DNA from: Prevotella sp. UBA2755 | GTDB taxonomy: Bacteria; Bacteroidota; Bacteroidia; Bacteroidales; Bacteroidaceae | DNA length: 20,757 bases | Assembly (NCBI GenBank): GCA_002353225.1 | Contig: DEJF01000077.1 | Span: 8,636 to 29,392, forward strand | Reading direction: 5' to 3' | Shown: positions 1 through 8,500 of the stretch, one piece after another | Position numbering within the stretch: the first letter of the stretch is position 1 | Layout of the letters: each line of letters begins with the position of its first letter | Translations under genes and position numbers: made by a program | Notes under the pieces: model-generated | Database searches by the model: none | The model's input: the letters and a program-made list of their open reading frames with translations, nothing else | What the model was told of the DNA's origin: nothing

Positions 1-75
1 AAGACGGCAGGTCCTGAGTTGGCAAAAGAGATACAGGAACGTGGTTACGACTGGATAAAGGCTGAGGTGGAATGA
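1..75 (+). CDS. sufC: SufC, Fe-S assembly ATPase, C-terminal fragment
   Basis: This is an open frame entering from the left edge, with 24 codons left before a TGA stop. The peptide reads GPELAKEIQERGYDWIKAEV near its end, which resembles the tail of SufC ATPases, where a 'leucine-lysine-glutamate...GY-x-W' ending is common. SufC is the ABC-type ATPase of the SufBCD iron-sulfur scaffold in the cytoplasm. The stop overlaps the sufD start as ATGA (4-nt overlap), the usual sign of translational coupling, and sufC directly before sufD is the standard order. The catalytic part lies outside the window, so the call rests on the tail and the context. Confidence 0.82.
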   Translation, partial: KTAGPELAKEIQERGYDWIKAEVE

Positions 76-1397
76 AGAGTGAACAGCAATATATAGAACT
101 CTACGAACAGGCACGTGGTATGATTGCCCGGCATTCGTCTGATGTGATGAATGCCGTGCGTGATGCTGCCTATGAGAACCTGAAGGCGAAAGGCTTCCCT
201 TCCCGTAAGGTAGAGCGCTATAAATATACCGATATGCAGGCACTCTTTGAGCCAGACTATGGACTGAACCTCAATCGTCTGGAGATTCCAGTCGACCCTT
301 ATAAAGCCTTTCGTTGTGATGTTCCCAATCTGAGTACGTCACTCTATTTTGTGGTTAATGATGCTTTCTATACGAAGGCTACGCCGAAGGGACATCTCCC
401 AGAGGGAGTCATCATTGGTTCCTTGAAGGAGTTTGCCACCACTGCCTATTACCATCAGTTAGCCTCTAAGGATGACGATGCCGTGACGAGTCTGAATACG
501 ATGCTGGCACAGGATGGACTCTATGTCTATGTTCCTAAAGGTGTCGTGCTGGATCGTGCCATTCAGATTATAAATATTCTTCGCTCAGATGTCGATTTGA
601 TGGTGAACCGCCGGGTGCTAATCATCGTAGAGGAGGGAGCAGAGGCAAAATTCCTGTTCTGTGACCATGCGGCAGACGATCGTCATTTCCTCACGACACA
701 GGTCATAGAGGCTTTTGTGGGAGAGAATGCCAAACTCGATCTCTACTGTTTGGAAGAGACCCATGCCAAGAACGTGCGTGTCAGCAATGTCTATATCGAC
801 CAGCAGGCAAACAGTCGTGTCAATCATAATGTCATCACTTTGCATAATGGTATCACCCGTAATAAACTCGATCTCCATCTGAGTGGTGAGGGAGCCGAGT
901 GTTTCTGTAATGGTTGTGTGATAGCCGACAAACAGCAGCATGTGGATAATAACACGTTGATTACCCATCATGTCCCCCATTGTACGAGTCAGGAACTCTA
1001 TAAATACGTGCTGAACGATGAGGCAGTAGGTGCTTTCGCTGGTAAGGTGTATGTGGCAAAGGATGCGCAGAAGACATCCTCGCAGATGACCAACCAGAAT
1101 CTCTGTGCTACTAAGAAAGCAAGGATGTATACCCAGCCGATGCTGGAGATCTATGCCGATGATGTGAAGTGTGCCCATGGCTCTACTGTCGGACAGTTGA
1201 ATGATGCGGCGATGTTCTATATGCGGCAGCGTGGTATCCCAGAGAAGGAGGCTCGTCTCCTGTTGCAGAATGCTTTCATCAACGAGGTCATCGACCAGAT
1301 GGAATTGGAACCGTTGCGTGATCGTCTGCATTATCTGGTAGAGAAACGCTTCCGTGGTGAGTTGAATAAGTGTGAGGGTTGTAAACTCTGTAAGTAA
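72..1397 (+). CDS. sufD: SufD, Fe-S cluster assembly scaffold protein
   Basis: The protein has 441 residues, a normal length for SufD. It partners SufB and SufC in the cytoplasmic SufBCD complex that builds Fe-S clusters on sulfur delivered by SufS. The N-terminal part (about 1-140) is helical and carries the 'KxxGFPSRKVERYKYTD' type segment typical of SufD. The middle (about 150-400) is the beta-helix SufBD core, and the tail contains 'DDVKCAHGSTVGQLND', matching the conserved SufB/SufD stretch around a Cys-His pair. The start ATG overlaps the sufC stop. The last residues form a CxxCxxC motif (C434, C437, C440), which E. coli SufD lacks and which could bind metal. SufB is not in the window and presumably lies upstream of sufC. 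Confidence 0.95.
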   Translation: MKSEQQYIELYEQARGMIARHSSDVMNAVRDAAYENLKAKGFPSRKVERYKYTDMQALFEPDYGLNLNRLEIPVDPYKAFRCDVPNLSTSLYFVVNDAFYTKATPKGHLPEGVIIGSLKEFATTAYYHQLASKDDDAVTSLNTMLAQDGLYVYVPKGVVLDRAIQIINILRSDVDLMVNRRVLIIVEEGAEAKFLFCDHAADDRHFLTTQVIEAFVGENAKLDLYCLEETHAKNVRVSNVYIDQQANSRVNHNVITLHNGITRNKLDLHLSGEGAECFCNGCVIADKQQHVDNNTLITHHVPHCTSQELYKYVLNDEAVGAFAGKVYVAKDAQKTSSQMTNQNLCATKKARMYTQPMLEIYADDVKCAHGSTVGQLNDAAMFYMRQRGIPEKEARLLLQNAFINEVIDQMELEPLRDRLHYLVEKRFRGELNKCEGCKLCK

Positions 1398-1398
1398 T

Positions 1399-2622
1399 AT
1401 GTATAATATAAATAAGGTACGCGAGGATTTCCCTATCCTTTCAAGGGAGGTGTATGGTAAGCCATTGGTTTATCTCGACAATGCTGCGACGACGCAGAAA
1501 CCACTCTGTGTGTTGGATGCTATGCGGGAGGAATACCTGAATGTGAATGCCAATGTGCATCGTGGTGTGCATTATCTGTCACAGCAGGCGACGGATTTGC
1601 ATGAGGCAGCACGTGAGAAGGTTCGTCAGTTTATCAATGCTTCTAAGACAGAGGAAATCATCTTCACTCGTGGTACGACAGAGGCTATCAATCTTGTTGC
1701 CGCTTCTTTCTGTGCGAGTCAGATGAAGGAGGGTGACGAGGTGCTGGTGACAGAGATGGAACACCATAGTAATATCGTACCTTGGCAGTTACAGGCTCAG
1801 CAACGGGGAATCGTGGTGAAGCACCTGCCGATAACGGATGACGGTCGTCTTGTATGTTGCGATGACATCGCAACATGCTTGACTGAGCGTACCAAATTGG
1901 TTAGTATTACCCATGTCAGCAATGTGTTAGGGACGATGAATCCTGTTGGTGAGATCGTAAAGACGGCTCATGCCCATGGTATTCCTGTCTTGGTGGATGG
2001 TGCCCAGAGTGCTCCCCACATGCCAATAGACGTGCAGGCGATGGATTGCGATTTCTATGCTTTCAGTGGTCATAAAATGTATGGACCAACGGGTATTGGT
2101 GTGCTGTATGGTAAGGAGGAGTGGTTAGAGAAACTGCCACCCTATCAGGGAGGTGGTGAGATGATAGACAAGGTGACCTGGGAGAAGACCACCTTTGAGC
2201 GCCTGCCCTTTAAGTTTGAGGCAGGAACACCTGACTATATCGCCACCCATGGACTTGCCACTGCCATCGATTATATCCATTCGATAGGTATGGAGAATAT
2301 CCAGCAATACGAGCATGAGTTAACATGTTACTGCATGGAGCAGTTGCAGGCCATTGAGGGTATGAAGATTTACGGTCCGCAACAGTCAACTTTCAAGGAC
2401 GCTGTAGTTTCCTTTAACGTGGGTGATATCCATCATCTGGATTTAGGTACGCTTCTCGACCGTCTGGGTATTGCTGTCCGTACGGGGCATCATTGTGCCC
2501 AGCCATTGATGGACCGCTTAGGTATCCAAGGTACGGTACGTGCCTCTTTCGCTCTTTATAATACGAAAGAGGAGGTGGATACCCTCGTCGCAGGTATTCG
2601 TAGGGTCAGCAAAATGTTCTAA
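1399..2622 (+). CDS. sufS: SufS, cysteine desulfurase (class V aminotransferase fold)
   Basis: SufS is a PLP enzyme that takes sulfur from L-cysteine, forms a persulfide and passes it to the SufBCD scaffold. I chose the ATG at 1399, one base after the sufD stop, giving 407 residues. It begins directly with the 'NKVREDFPIL' segment usual for this family. An in-frame ATG at 1372 would add nine residues but lies inside sufD. Visible landmarks are 'LDNAATTQKP' (about 26-35), the PLP-binding lysine K226 in FSGHK, and the persulfide cysteine C366 in RTGHHCAQP. Both match E. coli SufS closely (K226, C364). A SufE or SufU sulfur acceptor is not visible here. Confidence 0.96.
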   Translation: MYNINKVREDFPILSREVYGKPLVYLDNAATTQKPLCVLDAMREEYLNVNANVHRGVHYLSQQATDLHEAAREKVRQFINASKTEEIIFTRGTTEAINLVAASFCASQMKEGDEVLVTEMEHHSNIVPWQLQAQQRGIVVKHLPITDDGRLVCCDDIATCLTERTKLVSITHVSNVLGTMNPVGEIVKTAHAHGIPVLVDGAQSAPHMPIDVQAMDCDFYAFSGHKMYGPTGIGVLYGKEEWLEKLPPYQGGGEMIDKVTWEKTTFERLPFKFEAGTPDYIATHGLATAIDYIHSIGMENIQQYEHELTCYCMEQLQAIEGMKIYGPQQSTFKDAVVSFNVGDIHHLDLGTLLDRLGIAVRTGHHCAQPLMDRLGIQGTVRASFALYNTKEEVDTLVAGIRRVSKMF

Positions 2623-2624
2623 CC

Positions 2625-3233
2625 ATGCTTGCCAGTCATTATTACAAAGAAAAGATAGAAGCCGGCTGTGATGAGGCTGGTCGTGGTTGTCTTGCAGGAA
2701 GTGTCTATGCTGCCGCAGTCATTTTTCCTGAAGATTATCAGAATGAGGAATTGAATGACTCCAAGCAACTGACGGATAAACGTCGTAAGCAGTTGCGAGA
2801 GATTATTGAGCGTGATGCTATTGCATGGGCTGTGGGTATTGTGACACCAGAGGAAATTGATCAGATGAATATCCTCAATGCCTCTATTCTTGCCATGCAT
2901 CGTGCCTTGGATCAACTGAAGGTGTGCCCAGAGGCTATTATTGTTGATGGAAACCGTTTCAAGCCATACCGTCAATTACCCTACACTACCATTGTCAAGG
3001 GGGACGGTAAATACCTCTCTATTGCTGCTGCCTCGATTCTTGCCAAGACCTATCGTGACGACTATATGGACCGTCTTGCTATAGAGTATCCACAATATGA
3101 CTGGCTATCCAACAAAGGGTATCCCACCAAAAAACATCGTGAGGCAATCCGACAGTTTGGTATCACCCCTTACCATCGTAAGACTTTTAATATGTTAGGC
3201 GACGGACAACTGTCTTTTGACTTCCAAGACTGA
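2625..3233 (+). CDS. rnhB: Ribonuclease HII
   Basis: This 202-residue enzyme cleaves RNA in RNA-DNA hybrids and removes single ribonucleotides misinserted into DNA. The four metal-binding carboxylates are recognisable: D16 and E17 in CDEAGRG, D108 in VDGNRF, and D127 in VKGDGKY, followed by the conserved 'SIAAASILAKTYRD' helix. Length is normal. It starts 2 nt after the sufS stop and shares one base with the next gene, so it is probably cotranscribed with the suf genes. There is no functional link to Fe-S assembly. Confidence 0.97.
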   Translation: MLASHYYKEKIEAGCDEAGRGCLAGSVYAAAVIFPEDYQNEELNDSKQLTDKRRKQLREIIERDAIAWAVGIVTPEEIDQMNILNASILAMHRALDQLKVCPEAIIVDGNRFKPYRQLPYTTIVKGDGKYLSIAAASILAKTYRDDYMDRLAIEYPQYDWLSNKGYPTKKHREAIRQFGITPYHRKTFNMLGDGQLSFDFQD

Positions 3234-4132
3234 TGCGCCACGATAAGTTAGACAGAGAGTTGACGCTGATGCTCCTGATGACGGAGAACAGACGTTATAC
3301 CGTTCAGCAACTTTGTGAACGGATGGATATCTCGAAACGTACCTTATATTATTATCTGGACTTTTTCCGTGATATAGGTTTTATCGTAGAAAAGCACGGA
3401 ACGGTTTATAGTCTTGACAAAAGTTCTCCGTTTTTTACGAAACTCTTCCGTAAGGTTCATTTCACGGAAGATGAGGCTGTCACCATGCGGCGCATATTGG
3501 ATAGTTCTGGCTCTCATAGTGCTATGGTGGAGCATCTGAAGCATAAACTTGACTCCTTATACGATTTGAATATCCTTGATGATGAGCAGTTGCGTGAGCG
3601 ACAGGCACTCAATCTGAGTGTTATTTATGATGCCATAAAATACCATCGGAGTGTGGTCCTGCATCATTACTCATCACCTCATAGTAATAGTATTAGCAAT
3701 CGCATTGTAGAGCCTTTTATGCTGATGAACAATAATAATGAAGTACGTTGCTATGAGTTGACCAGTGGAATGAACAAGACCTTCAAACTCTCTCGTATGG
3801 AGCGTGTGGAACTGCTTGCTGACGAGTGGGAGTATGAGACGGAACATCGCCAGATCTATACGGATATCTTTATGTTTAGTGCTGAGGAGCAGATGCATGT
3901 CACCCTTTTGTTAGGACGGTTGTCCTATAATCTTATGTTAGAGGAATACCCTAAGGCAGAGGCTTACATTACTCCTAAGGATAGTCAGCGTTGGCTGTTG
4001 GAACTCGATGTGTGCAGTTATGCGGGTATCGGACGTTTTGTGCTGGGACTCTATAAGGATATCACGATTGTGGGGGATGAGGGTTTTAAAGATTATATTC
4101 GTCAGCAGATCCAACAGATGATAAAAATGTAA
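3233..4132 (+). CDS. WYL-domain transcriptional regulator
   Basis: This 299-residue predicted cytoplasmic regulator starts inside the rnhB stop (TGATG, one-base overlap). The N-terminal ~65 residues form a winged helix-turn-helix of the DeoR/HTH_11 kind: 'TVQQLCERMDISKRTLYYYL' is helix-turn-recognition helix, followed by a short wing. Residues about 125-215 resemble a WYL domain ('RIVEPFMLMNNNNEVRCYEL' then 'FKLSRMERVELL'), thought to sense a ligand or nucleic acid. The W-Y-L core is degenerate here and reads R-C-Y-E-L. The C-terminal part resembles the WCX extension. Its target is unknown. It may regulate its own operon or the small gene downstream. Confidence 0.82.
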   Translation: MRHDKLDRELTLMLLMTENRRYTVQQLCERMDISKRTLYYYLDFFRDIGFIVEKHGTVYSLDKSSPFFTKLFRKVHFTEDEAVTMRRILDSSGSHSAMVEHLKHKLDSLYDLNILDDEQLRERQALNLSVIYDAIKYHRSVVLHHYSSPHSNSISNRIVEPFMLMNNNNEVRCYELTSGMNKTFKLSRMERVELLADEWEYETEHRQIYTDIFMFSAEEQMHVTLLLGRLSYNLMLEEYPKAEAYITPKDSQRWLLELDVCSYAGIGRFVLGLYKDITIVGDEGFKDYIRQQIQQMIKM

Positions 4133-4137
4133 ACGGA

Positions 4138-4162
4138 CGTTAATTTTTAAGATGTATTAACG
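4138..4162 (+). terminator. Weak inverted repeat after the WYL gene
   Basis: A perfect 7-bp inverted repeat (CGTTAAT / ATTAACG) with an 11-nt loop starts 6 nt after the WYL regulator stop. It lacks GC pairs in most positions and is followed by AACAATTTTG rather than a clean T tract. It could be a weak terminator or a binding site. Confidence 0.25.
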
Positions 4163-4230
4163 AACAATTTTGAAGAGTGAACTTATTGTGCACAGAATAG
4201 TCGTTCTTTTGCATCGTAGAAACAAATTAA

Positions 4231-4512
4231 ATGAATTACGATATGAAAAAGACAATGACTTTTCATCATGAGGAGCGACTGCTCACACAACTTGTACAAA
4301 TGGTTCGCAAACCAATTGTCTTACTTGCAGGTTACTATTCTAAGGTATTAGACACAGAGATTAATCTTCGTCAGACTCTGTTACTGCTCAATGCACAATT
4401 GGCTTTCTTCTTTACCGTGTTCCCGATTTGCTCCCTTTTCCTCCGTGCTTTATGTCTCCTGTGGCTTTGCAATGCACTAATGAAATGCAAGCAAGCAGGA
4501 ATCAGGGCATAG
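4231..4512 (+). CDS. Small predicted membrane protein, unknown function
   Basis: This 93-residue protein is not a family I recognise. The first ~45 residues are mixed and mildly basic, with several Leu/Val-rich helical turns. Residues about 46-82 are strongly hydrophobic (LLLLNAQLAFFFTVFPICSL and following), long enough for one or two membrane passes. The tail is basic (KCKQAGIRA), which would favour a cytoplasmic C-terminus. Either ATG at 4231 or the one at 4243 could start it. The AAACAAATTAA run just upstream is typical of the A-rich leaders used in Bacteroidetes. It is separated from the WYL gene by 98 nt and ends before the strong hairpin at 4537, so it probably has its own promoter. I saw no clean promoter core. 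Confidence 0.65.
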   Translation: MNYDMKKTMTFHHEERLLTQLVQMVRKPIVLLAGYYSKVLDTEINLRQTLLLLNAQLAFFFTVFPICSLFLRALCLLWLCNALMKCKQAGIRA

Positions 4513-4536
4513 AAGGTAGGGGCTTCGTAAATGACA

Positions 4537-4579
4537 ATAAAACATCCCTGCTACTAAGGAAGTGGCAGGGATGTTTTAT
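4537..4579. terminator. Bidirectional intrinsic terminator between convergent genes
   Basis: A perfect 15-bp stem is formed by ATAAAACATCCCTGC (4537-4551) and GCAGGGATGTTTTAT (4565-4579), with a 13-nt loop. The GC-rich inner part and A/T outer part give a T run on the 3' side in both directions. It lies between the 93-residue gene (+) and xyn10C (-), so it can end both transcripts and marks the border of the xylan locus. Confidence 0.9.
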
Positions 4580-4598
4580 ATAGATATTGTCTTGTGTC

Positions 4599-7013
4599 TT
4601 ACTTCACGGTGTCGCTGACATTCTGTTTCTCGTAATAAGTCTTGTAAGAATCAGAACCGAAGGTCAGACCGACATCCTCACCGGCAAGAGCGTCGCAGAC
4701 TCCTTTGTAAGCCCACTTACGCTTGAATGATTCATCCCAGAGGTTAGGCTTCTGTCCTTTCAGCCAGTACTCATGCTCATCCTCTGCGTCTGTCAGACTC
4801 CAGATGGTGATACCACTCTGCTGTGCTTCTGGAACATTCTCGAAGTAGGATTCAAATATCAACTGATAAGCATCACTCTGTGCCTTATACTGTGCTGCGG
4901 ATGGACTGCCAGTATTCACTGAGATATCCAACTCGGTGACACGAATCAGTTTGCCTGTGGCAGCGAGTTCCTTGAACTGCTTGTCCACTTTCTCTTTCAG
5001 TTCTGCGAGTTTCTCAGTATTCTCATCAGCATCATCCGTTGGTGAGAAACTGACGTGCATCTGGGTACCGATACCATCAACGATTGCCGAGCCGTTGGCA
5101 GCATCAATGTCCTTCACGAACTGGATAACAGCAGCACGTTTAGAATCACTGCTCTCCAGGTTATAGTCATTGTAGAACAACTTGGTAGAGGCAGGCAGAT
5201 ACTTACGAGCAAACTGGAAAGCCTTCACAGCATAGTCTGGAACATAGTAGCCCCAGTACCAGTGACCGCTACCCCAGTTGAGGTTCAGACCCTCTTCCTC
5301 TGTCTCTACAGGCTCGGCATCATAAGTCGTATTGCCATCATCATCAGTGATAGAACCACCGAATACTCCGTTCAGACCACGTACACCATTGCTGCCGTCA
5401 GCAATCGCCTCATTGATGACATCATACCCAACAGGAACGATCTCTTTCTCGGCAAGATGCTCTGCCATTCCCTTTACCCATGCCTCCATGGCATCGGTCA
5501 GAATCTGATTCTTTTCCTCAGCAGTCTTGATTTCGTAATGGGCTGCTGCACCAGCACGATTTGCATAGAACTGACGGGCACCAGCCTCACCTTGGTCTTT
5601 AGCAAGTCCAAATTTGATATTGTCCACCCAATAAGTGGTGGCGACAGCACCAAAGTTAATGAGGATACGGTCTACATCATCAAATTGCTGTTCGAACTCA
5701 TACTCACAAAGGGTCCAGTCAGTACCTACAGGGAATCTGTAGTAGATCTGGTGATTGTAGTTCTGGCTATTCTGATGGCAGAACTGTAACGTTCCTGCGG
5801 AAGAGGTGGATTTAGCCCAGAACTGGATGATGTATTTCTTGCCTTGTATTAACGGAGTGTCGAAAGTATAAGCACATTGTGCCTTCCAGTCATTATCAAC
5901 ACCAGCATCTTCAGGGTTAACAAGTACAAGGCTATAGTCACTTTCATAACCTTCACCTTTTTCTGAGATATCTGAACTTGAGCCATTGCCCCAAGAACCC
6001 CAACTTCCTTTTGTACCACCTTCAAAGTCGTTAGAATCGCCAACAATTGCATTCTCCATCGGGTCTTCTTTCTTGATACCAAATTCAATATTATCAACCC
6101 AATACTCTGTAGCCACAGCCGCAAAGTTTATGAGGATACGATCTACATCGTCAAACCCCATTGTGAAAGTATACTCGCAAAGCGTCCAATCTGTACCTAC
6201 AGGGAAATTGTAGTAGATTTGATGATTGTAATTAGCACTATTCTGATGACAGAACTGTAACGTTCCTGCGGCAGAGGCGGATTTAGCCCAGAAGCGAATC
6301 GTGTACTCTGTTCCTTCAATCAGAGGGGCACCGAAGGTATATGCGCACTGCGCTTTCCAGTCACTGCCAGATCCTGCGTCTGTTGGATTGACGAGATGGA
6401 GGCTATAATCACTTTTATATCCCTCTTCAGCGATGTTGGAACTTGAACCATTACCCCAAGATCCCCAACCTCCACTTGTACCACCTTCAAAGTTCCATGC
6501 GTCACCTGTCAGCATGTTCTCGATATCACTGCCAGTATCAGCAGGTATGAACTTTGGGGCAATCAGAGACTTCAGGTAGGTCTGTTGTTGCTGGGTATGC
6601 CAGAAAAAGTTATGACCATAGAGGTCAATACCATCTTCTTGAATCTGCTTAAGAGCAGGATCAAGGTTAGCGAAGTTCAAGTTACCACTTGCACTGACGA
6701 TGGCATCCATCTTCATCGCATTACCCCAGGTAACCATCTGGAAGTTGTTAGCAGCAAGGTCATGGCGATCATCCTCGCCCATATAGATATCCTTACCAAT
6801 ACCCAGACCAAGTTTCATGTTGGGATGATTATTGGAAGAATATTTCTTGATATCATCGTAATTAGAAAGAACTTCCTTTACGGCAAGGGGCAGGTCTGCT
6901 GAAGTGACAGCAGTATGTCCTTCCTGCAACCCCCACTCCATAATCTGGTCGTCGCAACCAGTGAGTAGCATCGCTGACGCTACTACTGGTAATATGATTT
7001 TATTGATTTTCAT
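4599..7013 (-). CDS. xyn10C: Surface GH10 endo-beta-1,4-xylanase with two inserted CBM4-like modules
   Basis: This 804-residue lipoprotein has its lipobox at LTGC (C20), followed by acidic residues (CDDQ) that favour outer-surface export. It should cut xylan backbones at the cell surface. The GH10 barrel is split. Residues about 40-152 carry its first strands, ending with the GHNFFWH motif (133-139). Two tandem carbohydrate-binding modules follow (about 173-313 and 328-472). The barrel then resumes at about 478 and runs to ~795. The acid/base is E535 in DVINEA and the nucleophile E694 in TELDI; both are intact. The same split architecture is known from Prevotella bryantii Xyn10C and its Bacteroides relatives. 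It is the last gene of the xus series, 24 nt after xusE, with a terminator behind it. Confidence 0.95.
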   Translation of the reverse strand: MKINKIILPVVASAMLLTGCDDQIMEWGLQEGHTAVTSADLPLAVKEVLSNYDDIKKYSSNNHPNMKLGLGIGKDIYMGEDDRHDLAANNFQMVTWGNAMKMDAIVSASGNLNFANLDPALKQIQEDGIDLYGHNFFWHTQQQQTYLKSLIAPKFIPADTGSDIENMLTGDAWNFEGGTSGGWGSWGNGSSSNIAEEGYKSDYSLHLVNPTDAGSGSDWKAQCAYTFGAPLIEGTEYTIRFWAKSASAAGTLQFCHQNSANYNHQIYYNFPVGTDWTLCEYTFTMGFDDVDRILINFAAVATEYWVDNIEFGIKKEDPMENAIVGDSNDFEGGTKGSWGSWGNGSSSDISEKGEGYESDYSLVLVNPEDAGVDNDWKAQCAYTFDTPLIQGKKYIIQFWAKSTSSAGTLQFCHQNSQNYNHQIYYRFPVGTDWTLCEYEFEQQFDDVDRILINFGAVATTYWVDNIKFGLAKDQGEAGARQFYANRAGAAAHYEIKTAEEKNQILTDAMEAWVKGMAEHLAEKEIVPVGYDVINEAIADGSNGVRGLNGVFGGSITDDDGNTTYDAEPVETEEEGLNLNWGSGHWYWGYYVPDYAVKAFQFARKYLPASTKLFYNDYNLESSDSKRAAVIQFVKDIDAANGSAIVDGIGTQMHVSFSPTDDADENTEKLAELKEKVDKQFKELAATGKLIRVTELDISVNTGSPSAAQYKAQSDAYQLIFESYFENVPEAQQSGITIWSLTDAEDEHEYWLKGQKPNLWDESFKRKWAYKGVCDALAGEDVGLTFGSDSYKTYYEKQNVSDTVK
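5598..6032 (-). repeat. Second copy of duplicated CBM-coding segment
   Basis: This encodes residues about 328-472 of the GH10 protein. It matches the segment at 6075-6497 at both protein and DNA level, with blocks such as AGAACTGTAACGTTCCTGCG shared exactly. It carries two extra residues in an early loop. Confidence 0.9.
6075..6497 (-). repeat. First copy of duplicated CBM-coding segment
   Basis: This encodes residues about 173-313 of the GH10 protein, a CBM4-like jelly roll beginning with FEGGT and ending with YWVDNI-x-FG. By eye roughly four of five residues agree with the second copy, including GSWGNGSSS, DWKAQCAYTF and FDDVDRILINF. Confidence 0.9.
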
Positions 7014-7037
7014 AATGATTTTACGTTTTAGGGGTTA

Positions 7038-8450
7038 TTATTCCGTCGTCTCCTCATCGCCGAAGTCACTAACAGTGATGGGGGCAATAGAAACGACACG
7101 GATGTTGTCAATATAAACTTTCTGATTGAAAGTGCTTGACTTATAAACAATATCATCAGAGAACTCCAGATCACTATTCACAAAGACAATCAGGAAGTTA
7201 CGGTAAGAACCAGCATTGCGGTCCTCGCAAATCGTCTGGAATGTAGCATCTGGTGCCTCTGTCGGGTCGTAGTTTCCAAAGTTGGTCATTGGAATGGTGA
7301 TGGTCTGCCAACGCTCACCAGTGGACCATGCTTCATGAGAACCATCTTCCGTGTTCAACCAAGGAACCCATACTGTAGCGGTGTTATAATACTGAGAACT
7401 GTACTTGGTACCTGCAGAGCCCCATCCCTTGCCAGAGAGGTTGTTCTGGAGGGAGATCTCCAACTGACCTGTCAGATCCCATGGCTCTGGACAATAGATG
7501 TCAAACTGCAGGGCAACATTGGCTGCTGAGGTCTCAGCAGGAATCGTTGCATACATACGACTTGTCCAGTCGTCGTTGGGGTTGTCGTTACCAGCGGTAG
7601 CCCAGTAGAGACCCTCACCTCCTGCGTCAACACCACCATCAGCGAGTTTTGCCTCAGGAACGAGCATTGCCACCTTACCACGACCAGTGTTCAGTGGGTC
7701 GTCGACTAAGTCGTCAGCACTATAGGTCGCACTCCATGAACCCAGTTCTCCTTTTCCGCTTTCCTCAAAGTCAATGACATAACAACGGAAATCATTGAAG
7801 AACTCAGGACTGATTGCCGTACCATTGGCACCCTCGCTGGTAATACTACCAGCAACAGTCAGGTCTGCGCTGCCAGGAACGGTAAAGGTAAACCACTCTC
7901 CATCTTCGTCACTGGTGATACCATTTGTAATCTCTGTTCCATCGGGAAGAGTGACCTTTGTGGTCTCTTGTAAATTGGTACCACTTACCGTTACTGACTC
8001 ACCAGCCTTTGGCATTGTGTTGTCTACACCAGTAATGCTTGGTGCGGAAGCACGGATAGTGAAGGGGAATACCAACTGGTTGTCTTCGCTCTTATAAAGT
8101 ACGATAGTGTTACGAACACTCTCATCAGCCTTGTCGACGGGAGTCTTGCTGTTGAGTTGAATCCAAATGTTATTGTCTGTCATGAGGGCATTATTGAAAT
8201 AGGTCTCATAACCATTGACATAGATTCTCTTCACACCACTAAAACCAGAGCCTTGGATGCGGAGCAGTTGTCCCAAACGGGCAAAATCCACAGGACGGTC
8301 TTTAATGACATCGTCATCAATATTCTCCAGATAAATCTGGTCAATTTTCATCTGGGACGAACTGCCAGAACTGTCACTGTCGCTACAAGCCGTAAAGGTG
8401 AAGGCAGCAACGGCAAGGCATAAAGTCCAGAAATATTTGATAGTTTTCAT
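7038..8450 (-). CDS. xusE: XusE-like surface glycan-binding lipoprotein (SusE/F position)
   Basis: This 470-residue lipoprotein has its lipobox at FTAC (C22), followed by the acidic stretch SDSDS typical of surface-exported lipoproteins. Residues about 32-128 and 130-218 look like two IPT/TIG immunoglobulin-like domains ('ITGVDNTMPKAGESVTVSGT' opens the second). From about 225 on, 'YVIDFEESGKGELGSWSATY' opens a beta-rich domain that ends in 'VYIDNIRVVSI', a pattern common to jelly-roll carbohydrate-binding domains. No catalytic motif is seen. It sits between xusD and xyn10C, the place of xusE in xylan loci, so the inferred role is capturing xylan at the surface. It starts 50 nt after xusD. 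Confidence 0.85.
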   Translation of the reverse strand: MKTIKYFWTLCLAVAAFTFTACSDSDSSGSSSQMKIDQIYLENIDDDVIKDRPVDFARLGQLLRIQGSGFSGVKRIYVNGYETYFNNALMTDNNIWIQLNSKTPVDKADESVRNTIVLYKSEDNQLVFPFTIRASAPSITGVDNTMPKAGESVTVSGTNLQETTKVTLPDGTEITNGITSDEDGEWFTFTVPGSADLTVAGSITSEGANGTAISPEFFNDFRCYVIDFEESGKGELGSWSATYSADDLVDDPLNTGRGKVAMLVPEAKLADGGVDAGGEGLYWATAGNDNPNDDWTSRMYATIPAETSAANVALQFDIYCPEPWDLTGQLEISLQNNLSGKGWGSAGTKYSSQYYNTATVWVPWLNTEDGSHEAWSTGERWQTITIPMTNFGNYDPTEAPDATFQTICEDRNAGSYRNFLIVFVNSDLEFSDDIVYKSSTFNQKVYIDNIRVVSIAPITVSDFGDEETTE

Positions 8451-8500
8451 AATCTTACTTTTTACTTTTTTATCGTTTCACTCAAGGGAACTTTTTTCCT

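Noticed and set aside
618..1331. 237-codon minus-strand open frame opposite sufD
   Set aside because: It is fully contained in sufD, which is conserved and in a coherent operon. The antisense peptide is His/Leu/Thr-rich without domain features.
1372..1398. Earlier in-frame ATG for sufS
   Set aside because: It would overlap sufD by 26 nt and add nine residues not typical of the family. The ATG at 1399 fits the conserved N-terminus.
4186..4211. Possible promoter for the 93-residue gene (TTG at 4186, TTCTTTTG at 4204-4211)
   Set aside because: The -7 match is imperfect (TT instead of TA at its start) and the spacing to the TTG is only 15 nt, so it is not listed as a feature.
5055..5789. Long plus-strand open frame (244 codons) opposite xyn10C
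   Set aside because: It lies wholly antisense to a well-supported GH10 gene with intact catalytic motifs, has no recognisable domain, and crosses the repeated CBM segment.
8451..8500. Short GGAA/TTCC inverted repeat in the xusD-xusE gap as a terminator
   Set aside because: The stem has only four pairs and no proper T tract follows. The gap is 50 nt within an apparent operon.
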